This document shows positions 1 to 5,053 of a DNA stretch of 5,053 nucleotides, piece after piece. The notes below the pieces were generated by a model that was given only the letters and a program-made list of their open reading frames with translations, made no database searches and was not told the origin of the DNA. The stretch comes from Acidobacteriota bacterium (GTDB lineage Bacteria; Acidobacteriota; Terriglobia; UBA7540): assembly GCA_021784615.1 (NCBI GenBank), contig JAJYHU010000432.1:1-5053 (forward strand), read 5' to 3'. The position numbers and the translations under genes were made by a program. The number at the start of each line of letters is the position of its first letter. Within the stretch, counting starts at the first letter, position 1.

Positions 1-1350
1 ATTGCGGCCTTAAGAAACGGGATACTTCCCATTTACGAGCCGGGTCTCGAAGAGCTTTTCCGGGAAAAGAAAAACCTCAATTTCACCAGCGAACCTGCTG
101 TAGCGATGCGCGGCGCGGAGGTCATTTTCATCACCGTCGGCACGCCCAGCCTTCCTGACGGCCATCCGGACCTCCGGCACATCTATGCCGCGGCGGAGAT
201 GGCAGGCAGGCATCTGGGCGAAGGCTTCACGGTAATCGTTGGCAAGTCCACCGTCCCGATCGGCACAAACCGGCAGATTGAAAAGATCATGCGGGACGCC
301 TTTCGAAAGAGCCACCTCGGCCGGCTGGAAGAAAGCTTCGCCGTGGCTTCCAACCCGGAATTCCTGCGGCAAGGGTCCGCAATCCATGACAGCTTGTACC
401 CTGACCGCATTATTCTGGGGTCCGATAGCCAGGAAGCGCTCGATCGGCTTGAAAGGCTTTATCGCCCTATTATTCACCAACAGTTTGAACCGCCCGAATT
501 CCTTCCGCGTCCGGCAGGCTGCGGGAAAGTAGCAGTGGTCACGACAGATTTGGCGACAGCAGAGATTATCAAGTACGCTGCCAACGCCTTCCTGGCGATG
601 AAAATCAGCTTTGCCAATGAGCTGGCGGAATTCACGGAAGTCGTTAATGCCGATATCATCCAAGTCATAAAAGGAGTGGGATTGGACCGGCGAATCGGCA
701 CACAGTTCCTCCAGGCGGGGCTCGGCTGGGGCGGCTCGTGTTTCGGAAAGGATACGGCGGCGTTGGTCGCGTCCTCCCGCGAGCAGGGTTTGGACATGAG
801 CATTATCGCCGCCGCCCGCAACGTGAACTATTCGCAGCGGGAGCGGATGGTTGCCAAGCTGGTGCGGGAGTTGGGGACTGTACAGGACAAGACGGTCGGA
901 CTGCTTGGCCTGGCCTTTAAGCCTCACACGGATGATCTGCGCGATGCTCCCGCTCTCGATATTGCCCGGCGTCTGCTGAACCGGGGCGCGTGCGTACGCG
1001 CCCATGACCCGGTGGCCATCAACCGGGCGCGGCGCGGAAGGCTCGCTTCCGGAATTGAATTTTGCTCCTCGGTTGAGGAGATGGCAAAAGGAGCGGACGC
1101 GCTGCTGCTTGTGACGGAGTGGCCGGAATACCGCACACTGCCGTGGGAAAAGCTGGCATCGAGCATGGACAATCCTCTGATCCTCGACGGGCGCAATTTT
1201 CTGGATCGCGATCAAATGATGTCAGCCGGATTCCGCTACCTCGGAGTAGGACGGGCGGATACATCTGTGCAGCGGCGCCCCGTCGCTGCTCTGCCCAATC
1301 CTTCCGTGGAGGAAGCAATTTTGTCGCGGCAACTGGTTCCCCTTCGTTGA
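1..1350 (+). CDS. ugd: UDP-glucose 6-dehydrogenase, 5'-truncated by the window edge
   Basis: This enzyme oxidises UDP-glucose to UDP-glucuronate with two NAD+ in the cytoplasm, supplying acidic sugar for surface polysaccharides. The frame is open from base 1 and reads 449 codons to TGA. Its first residues (LPIYEPGLEEL) match the family around residues 45-55, so about 35 residues with the GxGYVG Rossmann loop lie outside the window; the first in-frame ATG at 106 is internal. Visible motifs, numbered from base 1: VGTPS near 46-50; NPEFLRQG with Glu120; IIKYAANAFLAMKISF with Lys191; GLGWGGSCFGKD with the catalytic Cys247 (codon 739-741); GLAFKPHTDDLRDAP with Lys307; and DGRN with Arg398. All expected catalytic residues in the visible part are present, so it should be active. 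The related UDP-N-acetyl-mannosamine or GDP-mannose dehydrogenases are less likely given the YEPGLEEL and GLGWGGSCFGKD signatures. Neighbouring glycosyltransferases support a polysaccharide role. No clear terminator follows it. Confidence 0.95.
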   Translation: MAALRNGILPIYEPGLEELFREKKNLNFTSEPAVAMRGAEVIFITVGTPSLPDGHPDLRHIYAAAEMAGRHLGEGFTVIVGKSTVPIGTNRQIEKIMRDAFRKSHLGRLEESFAVASNPEFLRQGSAIHDSLYPDRIILGSDSQEALDRLERLYRPIIHQQFEPPEFLPRPAGCGKVAVVTTDLATAEIIKYAANAFLAMKISFANELAEFTEVVNADIIQVIKGVGLDRRIGTQFLQAGLGWGGSCFGKDTAALVASSREQGLDMSIIAAARNVNYSQRERMVAKLVRELGTVQDKTVGLLGLAFKPHTDDLRDAPALDIARRLLNRGACVRAHDPVAINRARRGRLASGIEFCSSVEEMAKGADALLLVTEWPEYRTLPWEKLASSMDNPLILDGRNFLDRDQMMSAGFRYLGVGRADTSVQRRPVAALPNPSVEEAILSRQLVPLR

Positions 1351-1415
1351 TCGGGCTTCAGCCGGATCGAACTCGTTAGGGGTCAATAACATCCGTCTTA
1401 GCATAGGAAAAAACA

Positions 1416-1553
1416 GTGAATCCGACCAGACCGAGCCGCCGCCGGACCACTCTCAAACTGGCACAGGCTGGAAGCCTCGCTTCACTCATTTTGAAAGATG
1501 TAGCGGGATCGAGCGCTAATCAATGGGATTCGGGGACGCGGGTTCAACCATGA
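1416..1553 (+). CDS. Possible 45-residue small protein or remnant with a Tat-signal-like N-terminus
   Basis: Seen: a GTG-started frame of 45 codons fills most of the gap between ugd and the next glycosyltransferase. An SD-like AGGA (1405-1408) sits 7 bases before the GTG, and an in-frame TAG at 1404-1406 rules out a longer version. Its TGA (1551-1553) overlaps the next ATG as ATGA, a usual sign of translational coupling. The N-terminus reads SRRRTTLKLAQAGSLASL (residues 7-24), resembling a twin-arginine export signal (S/T-R-R-x-F-L-K followed by an Ala/Gly/Leu-rich stretch), with a possible signal-peptidase site at SSA/N (residues 32-35). Only about 11 residues follow. Odd points: Thr replaces the usual Phe, and Lys27-Asp28 break the hydrophobic stretch. 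It could be a stub of a lost Tat-exported protein, a leader peptide coupling translation to the next gene, or chance. I do not recognise it as a known family. Confidence 0.35.
   Translation: MNPTRPSRRRTTLKLAQAGSLASLILKDVAGSSANQWDSGTRVQP
1491..1520 (+). promoter_or_regulatory. Weak sigma70-like promoter candidate before GT-A
   Basis: TTGAAA at 1491-1496 matches the -35 consensus at 5 of 6 positions, and GCTAAT at 1515-1520 matches the -10 at 4 of 6, with an 18-base spacer. A transcript starting near 1527 would leave about 23 bases before the ATG at 1550 and would exclude the alternative ATG at 1523. It lies inside the possible small ORF. Such matches arise easily by chance, and the organism's promoter consensus is unknown. 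Confidence 0.18.
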
Positions 1554-2785
1554 GATTGATGATCTATTCGCACGACACTTTTGGCCTAGGCAATATTCGC
1601 AGGATTCTGGCACTGTGCAAGCATCTGCAAGAATCCTGTCCGGACATTTCCATACTCGTCGTTTCCGGCTCGCCCATGCTGCACAGTTTCCGCATTCCGG
1701 AGGAGATGGACTACATCAAACTGCCCTGCCTGAAACGGAGCGGGAGTGGCGACTTGAAGGTGCGGACACTCAACATCGAATTAACGGATGCGGTCAAACT
1801 GCGCAGCGCGATTATCCGAGCCGCCGTGGAAAACTTCAAACCGGATGTTTTGCTGGTGGACAAGAAGCCGGCCGGGCTGGCAGGTGAGCTGATCGCCGGC
1901 CTGCGCCACCTGAAGGTATACTCGCCCGCGGCCCGCATTCTCCTGGTTCTGAGGGACATCCTGGACCGTCCCGAGACAACCATCAACAACTGGAAGCGGC
2001 AGGCGTTTTACGAAACGATCGAGCTCTACTATGACCGTGTTCTGATCTTTGGCGATCCCCGCATCTTCGATGCGATCAAGGAGTATCAGGTTCCGGAAAT
2101 CATCCAAAACCGAGTAAGTTTTTGCGGCTATATCGGAAGAAAGCTCGAACACGGGGACCGGGAAAATCTGCGGAAAAAATTAAATGTTAGCGAGCGTGAG
2201 AAACTGGTGCTGGTCACCACCGGAGGGGGCGAGGACGGATACCATCTGATCGAAACCTACCTCACTGCCATCCAACGGAAGATGCAGGCCGCCAACGTCC
2301 GGACCGTGGTTATTACGGGTCCGGAATTGTCCGCTTCGCGCCGCGAGAAGGTGCGGGAGCTTGCCCACGCCTCAAATAGCGTCCAGCTGCTCGAATTCAC
2401 CAGCCAGATGATGAGATATCTGGCGGCAGCGGATGTGGTCGTCTCCATGGCCGGCTACAACACGGTGTGCGAGCTTCTTTCGCTCGGCAAAAGGGCTGTC
2501 CTTATCCCGCGGGTGGCGCCGGTAGAAGAGCAACTGATTCGGGCCAAGCTCCTTTCGGACAGGTCGATCTTCCCAATGATTCATCCTGCCCAGCTCAACC
2601 CGGAACTTCTGATGCGGGCAGTGGAAGCTCAGCTTGACTCCCTCGATACGCCGCTTGCGACTGATGGGGTCGTTGACTTGAACGGCCTGGAGTATTTCAC
2701 CCGCATGGTTCAATCGTGGACAGACGCAAACCATTCCGGCAGCCCAGCCGGAATGGACAACCACACTCCGGTGCAACAGGCGTAA
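1550..2785 (+). CDS. MurG-like (GT-B fold) glycosyltransferase, GT-A
   Basis: Predicted cytoplasmic or membrane-associated glycosyltransferase of the MurG-like GT28-type group, moving a sugar from a nucleotide donor to a growing glycan; donor and acceptor cannot be read from sequence. Numbered from the ATG at 1550 (411 residues): the N-terminal acceptor domain opens with MRLMIYSHDTFGLGNIRR, whose glycine loop corresponds to GGTGGH of MurG. LVLRDIL (132-138) and LIFGDP (165-170) follow. The C-terminal donor domain begins near 218 with TTGGGEDGY (223-231) and carries SMAGYNTVCELLSLGKRAV (299-317) and EEQ (326-328), the usual nucleotide-sugar binding region. The domain set looks complete. An in-frame ATG at 1523 would add nine residues (MGFGDAGST) that look unlike the family start; I prefer 1550 because it overlaps the preceding TGA as ATGA and the conserved region begins there. 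The last 20 residues are low in complexity and contain a perfect inverted repeat. It is clearly related to the gene at 4168. Confidence 0.85.
   Translation: MRLMIYSHDTFGLGNIRRILALCKHLQESCPDISILVVSGSPMLHSFRIPEEMDYIKLPCLKRSGSGDLKVRTLNIELTDAVKLRSAIIRAAVENFKPDVLLVDKKPAGLAGELIAGLRHLKVYSPAARILLVLRDILDRPETTINNWKRQAFYETIELYYDRVLIFGDPRIFDAIKEYQVPEIIQNRVSFCGYIGRKLEHGDRENLRKKLNVSEREKLVLVTTGGGEDGYHLIETYLTAIQRKMQAANVRTVVITGPELSASRREKVRELAHASNSVQLLEFTSQMMRYLAAADVVVSMAGYNTVCELLSLGKRAVLIPRVAPVEEQLIRAKLLSDRSIFPMIHPAQLNPELLMRAVEAQLDSLDTPLATDGVVDLNGLEYFTRMVQSWTDANHSGSPAGMDNHTPVQQA
2731..2756 (+). repeat. Perfect 10-bp inverted repeat (hairpin) at the 3' end of GT-A
   Basis: CCATTCCGGC (2731-2740) and GCCGGAATGG (2747-2756) are exact reverse complements around the 6-base loop AGCCCA. 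The element lies in the poorly conserved tail of GT-A, 26 bases before its stop codon and 32 bases before the next ATG. No T-run follows, so it is not a standard intrinsic terminator. In RNA it should form a stable stem that could set relative expression of the flanking genes, protect against 3' exonucleases, or affect translation of the next gene. The structure is certain at sequence level; the function is inferred. Confidence 0.6.
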
Positions 2786-2788
2786 AAC

Positions 2789-4177
2789 ATGGCACAGACA
2801 AACGGACAGCGCAAAATCGCGTATCTGGTGAAAACCTTTCCCAAGTTTTCGGAAACATTCATTCTGAATGAGATTCTGGAACTGGAGAGGCAGGGAGTGA
2901 ATCTCCACATCTTTTCGCTGAAAACTCCGGCTGATGAGCACAACCATCGGGCAGTTAATGACGTTCAAGCCCAAGTCACCTACATCCCGGTCATTCAGTC
3001 CGATAGCGAGATGGATGATCGATACCGGGTGTTGTGGCAAAATATTCTGCTTTTTTTCTCCAGCCCTCGTTGCTATTTCATAACCGTGATCACTTTGTTC
3101 CGGCGATGGGAGAGTCTCTGCCCCTCGCCAGGGAAGTTCTGGAGCTACGTCAAAACCGCCGTGGCATTCCTGCTGCGGAGGCACTATAGCTCGCCCTCGT
3201 CAAGAAAACTCCGCAAGCTCCTGCAAGCCGGATTCATAGCAAGAACCGTTCTGCGCGAAGATATTCAGCATCTTCACGCGCACTTTGCCAATATCCCCAC
3301 CTCCGTTGCGGAACTGGTGTCCCTCTTGACCGGGGTTCCCTACAGTTTTACCGCCCACGCCAAGGACATCTATCTGACTGAAGCGCGGGAGTTAGACCGG
3401 AAAATTACCGGAGCTGAGTTCGTCCTGACGTGCACCGGATTCAACCGCAAATACCTTCAGGACCTTTCCACCAGTTCCACGCCGATTATTCTGGCCCACC
3501 ATGGGATTGATCTCGGATTTTTCGACTCGGGCTCGTGGACTGGCGATGATTGCGACATCCCGCCCCTGATCCTCGGGGTCGGCAGGCTGTGCGAGAAGAA
3601 GGGATTCCGTTATCTGGTTGAAGCTTGCAGCCTGCTCAAAGCCAAGGGGATCAACTTCCACTGCGCCATTGTTGGGTACGGCCCCGGCAAAGACGATCTC
3701 AAAGAGCAAATCGTCCAGCTCGGCCTCAAAGCCCACGTTCGGCTTCCCGGCAAGATGACTCAGCATGAACTGCTGGAGGTCTACCACCGGGCCAGCATCT
3801 TCGCTTTGCCTTGCCAGGTGACCGATGACGGCGACCGGGACGGGATTCCCAACGTGCTGATTGAAGCCATGGCTCTGCGGCTCCCGGTGGTGTCAACCGA
3901 CATCTCCGGGATCAGCGAACTGGTCGACCACATGGAAAGCGGCATTCTGGTAAAGCAGAAGGATCCCGGCGAGCTGGCGCAAGCCATCGAGTTTCTGCTC
4001 CAGCGTCCCGAGCTGCGGTTGCAGTTCGGAATCAAGGGCAGAGAGAAGGTGCTGCGGCATTTTTCTCTGGAACGCAACGTCTGCATCGTTCGAGACAAGC
4101 TGATGGGCGTTGACCGGCAGGAAGCGCCGGCCACGGAAGGCTCAACCAAGGGGCTGGAGGTCAAGCCATGCGCGTGA
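2789..4177 (+). CDS. GT4-family (GT-B fold) glycosyltransferase, exopolysaccharide type
   Basis: Predicted retaining glycosyltransferase of family GT4, in the subgroup that includes colanic-acid-type enzymes such as WcaL, adding a sugar during polysaccharide assembly at the cytoplasmic face of the membrane. The 462 residues show the subgroup's N-terminal signature YLVKTFPKFSETFILNEI (12-29), HLHAHFAN (161-168) and SFTAHAKDIY (186-195). The C-terminal domain carries GVGRLCEKKG (263-272), IVGYGPG (294-300) and DGDRDGIPNVLIEAM (347-361). The usual GT4 E-x7-E pair appears here as Asp351-x7-Glu359; the RDGIPNVL-EAM form is common in this subgroup and need not mean loss of activity. A hydrophobic stretch near 82-104 may help membrane association but is too broken for a confident transmembrane helix. 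The start lies 3 bases after the GT-A stop, with AGG at 2778-2780 as a modest ribosome binding site 8 bases upstream. The 3' end overlaps the next gene by 10 bases, so the two are probably co-translated. The exact sugar is unknown. Confidence 0.92.
   Translation: MAQTNGQRKIAYLVKTFPKFSETFILNEILELERQGVNLHIFSLKTPADEHNHRAVNDVQAQVTYIPVIQSDSEMDDRYRVLWQNILLFFSSPRCYFITVITLFRRWESLCPSPGKFWSYVKTAVAFLLRRHYSSPSSRKLRKLLQAGFIARTVLREDIQHLHAHFANIPTSVAELVSLLTGVPYSFTAHAKDIYLTEARELDRKITGAEFVLTCTGFNRKYLQDLSTSSTPIILAHHGIDLGFFDSGSWTGDDCDIPPLILGVGRLCEKKGFRYLVEACSLLKAKGINFHCAIVGYGPGKDDLKEQIVQLGLKAHVRLPGKMTQHELLEVYHRASIFALPCQVTDDGDRDGIPNVLIEAMALRLPVVSTDISGISELVDHMESGILVKQKDPGELAQAIEFLLQRPELRLQFGIKGREKVLRHFSLERNVCIVRDKLMGVDRQEAPATEGSTKGLEVKPCA
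4156..4160 (+). promoter_or_regulatory. Strong ribosome binding site (GGAGG) for GT-B2
   Basis: GGAGG lies 7 bases before the ATG at 4168, inside the last codons of the GT4 gene. It is the strongest Shine-Dalgarno match in the window. It fixes the start of the last gene and supports the 10-base overlap as real, with both genes on one transcript. Confidence 0.75.
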
Positions 4178-5049
4178 TGTTTTACTGCCAGCACGTGCTG
4201 GGCATCGGGCATTGGGTAAGAAGCTCCAGCATCGTGCGCGCCTTGGCCTCCCATGCCCAGGTTTTGCTGGTGAACGGCGGCGGCGAGGTTGCAGGGCAGG
4301 CCTTCCCTTCCCAGGTGGAGCTGGCCAGCCTTCCCCCGCTCCAGACCGACGCCAATTTTTCCGCCCTCGAGACCCGCAGTTCCACCGGCACCGTCGAGGA
4401 AATCCAGCAGCAGAGAAAACGGATGTTGTTGGGGCTTTTTGAAAGATTTCAGCCTGACTTGCTGGTGATTGAGTTGTTCCCCTTCGGGCGAAAACGTTTT
4501 GCCTTTGAGCTTATTCCGCTGCTGGACCGGGCGCGCGCGGATTCCAACCGGCCCCAAATTGTCTGTAGCCTTCGCGACATCCTGGTCGCCAAGAAGGATC
4601 AGCAGGCCTACGAAGAGCGGGTATTCCAAATTGTCAAAAGCTATTTTGACTTGATCCTCGTGCATGGCGACCCGTCGTTTGTGCAGCTTCAAGAGACTTT
4701 TTCCCGCGCTGAACAGCTTCCCTGCCCGCTGCACTACACGGGCTATGTCACCGAGCACACCACGCACAAAAGCAGGCGGGTTCGCGCGATGCCGGCGGCC
4801 GAGGCGGAGGAATTGAACCCCGCGGCGCCGATTTTGGCAAGCATCGGCAGCGGACGTTACCCTAACGGGCACCGCATGTTGAAATCGGTCCTGCAAGCGG
4901 CCGCTGAACTGCATGGCCGGCTGCCCAATCCCTTCCGCATTTATGCCGGGCCGTACATTCCTGACGGCGTCTTTCGGAACTTGCAGCAGGCATCTGCCGC
5001 CTTGCCGAACGTTCAGATGGAAAAGTTCACGCCGGACTTTCAAGCCTGA
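4168..5049 (+). CDS. MurG-like glycosyltransferase, GT-B2, ending early in its donor domain
   Basis: Predicted glycosyltransferase of the same broad MurG-like group as the gene at 1550. The 293 residues begin MRVMFYCQHVLGIGHWVRSS, with an intact GIGH glycine loop. ELFPFGRKRFAFELIPLL (102-119), CSLRDILVAKKDQ (133-145) and LVHGDP (164-169) follow, then YTGYV (190-194) at the domain linker. The C-terminal domain starts near 220 with ILASIGSGRYPNGHRML and stops after KFTPDFQA. The related gene GT-A continues about 125 residues beyond the equivalent point (EFTSQ), and that stretch includes the AGYNT nucleotide-sugar binding region. The open frame is therefore complete but the protein lacks the second half of the donor domain and is probably inactive as read. 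A frameshift, nonsense mutation or assembly error close to 5040 is the simplest explanation, and the window ends 4 bases after the TGA, so the rest cannot be checked. The start is secure: strong GGAGG, with the conserved family start at residue 1. Confidence 0.85.
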   Translation: MRVMFYCQHVLGIGHWVRSSSIVRALASHAQVLLVNGGGEVAGQAFPSQVELASLPPLQTDANFSALETRSSTGTVEEIQQQRKRMLLGLFERFQPDLLVIELFPFGRKRFAFELIPLLDRARADSNRPQIVCSLRDILVAKKDQQAYEERVFQIVKSYFDLILVHGDPSFVQLQETFSRAEQLPCPLHYTGYVTEHTTHKSRRVRAMPAAEAEELNPAAPILASIGSGRYPNGHRMLKSVLQAAAELHGRLPNPFRIYAGPYIPDGVFRNLQQASAALPNVQMEKFTPDFQA

Positions 5050-5053
5050 GATC

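Noticed and set aside
984..1003. 8-bp inverted repeat GGGCGCGT/ACGCGCCC with a GCGT loop inside ugd
   Set aside because: It lies in conserved GC-rich coding sequence, far from any gene boundary and with no T-run; chance is the simplest explanation.
10..1215. Long minus-strand open frame (401 codons) opposite ugd
   Set aside because: It is antisense to a clear ugd with intact catalytic motifs, its translation shows no recognisable domain, and it fits the usual shadow of a GC-rich gene.
1351..1368. Possible terminator after ugd (GGCT-TC-AGCC)
   Set aside because: The loop would be only 2 bases, the stem is short and no T-run follows.
1459..1473. TGGCAC resembling the -24 element of a sigma54 promoter
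   Set aside because: The matching -12 GC element is missing at the required spacing (GGAA instead of TTGC).
2372..3184. Minus-strand open frame (270 codons) across the GT-A/GT4 junction
   Set aside because: It overlaps conserved coding sequence of both genes on the other strand and shows no family motif.
3839..3865. Asp instead of the first Glu of the GT4 E-x7-E motif as a sign of inactivation
   Set aside because: The RDGIPNVL-EAM form is a normal variant of this GT4 subgroup, and the surrounding motif is intact.
3781..5043. Long minus-strand open frame (420 codons) opposite the GT4 and GT-B2 genes
   Set aside because: It runs antisense across two genes with strong family motifs, and its own translation shows no recognisable fold or motif.

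Overview
The window looks like part of a bacterial cell-surface polysaccharide (exopolysaccharide, capsule or O-antigen type) biosynthesis operon. All recognisable genes are on the + strand. The DNA is moderately GC-rich by eye and codes densely. The protein types (a UDP-glucose 6-dehydrogenase, two MurG-like GT-B glycosyltransferases, one GT4 glycosyltransferase) are bacterial, and fit soil or sediment lineages such as Acidobacteriota or Desulfobacterota-like groups. That placement is a guess from general resemblance, because no phylogenetic marker gene is present.

Layout. 1-1350: ugd, missing about its first 35 codons at the window edge, including the Rossmann NAD-binding glycine loop. 1351-1415: short non-coding gap with no convincing terminator. 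1416-1553: a possible 45-codon ORF, absent from ordinary long-ORF lists. It has an SD-like AGGA, a GTG start and a Tat-signal-like N-terminus, and its TGA overlaps the ATG of the next gene (ATGA at 1550-1553). 1550-2785: a MurG-like glycosyltransferase, called GT-A here, with a perfect 10-bp inverted repeat near its 3' end (2731-2756). 2789-4177: a GT4 glycosyltransferase, 3 bp downstream of the previous stop. 4168-5049: a second MurG-like glycosyltransferase, called GT-B2 here. It overlaps the GT4 gene by 10 bp, has a strong GGAGG ribosome binding site, and ends early, inside its C-terminal donor-binding domain. The window stops 4 bases after this stop codon.

How the genes fit together. Ugd makes UDP-glucuronate, an activated acidic sugar. 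The three glycosyltransferases would add sugars in turn to a growing, probably lipid-linked, glycan on the cytoplasmic face of the membrane. The 3-bp gap, the 10-bp overlap and the ATGA overlap point to one transcript with coupled translation, at least from about 1416 onward. No polymerase, flippase, priming transferase or mobile element is visible, so the polymer cannot be named.

I see no clearly new molecular system. The points most worth a second look are the Tat-signal-like mini-ORF, the early end of the last glycosyltransferase, the hairpin before the GT4 gene, and the His-to-Asn difference in the glycine loop between the two related glycosyltransferases.
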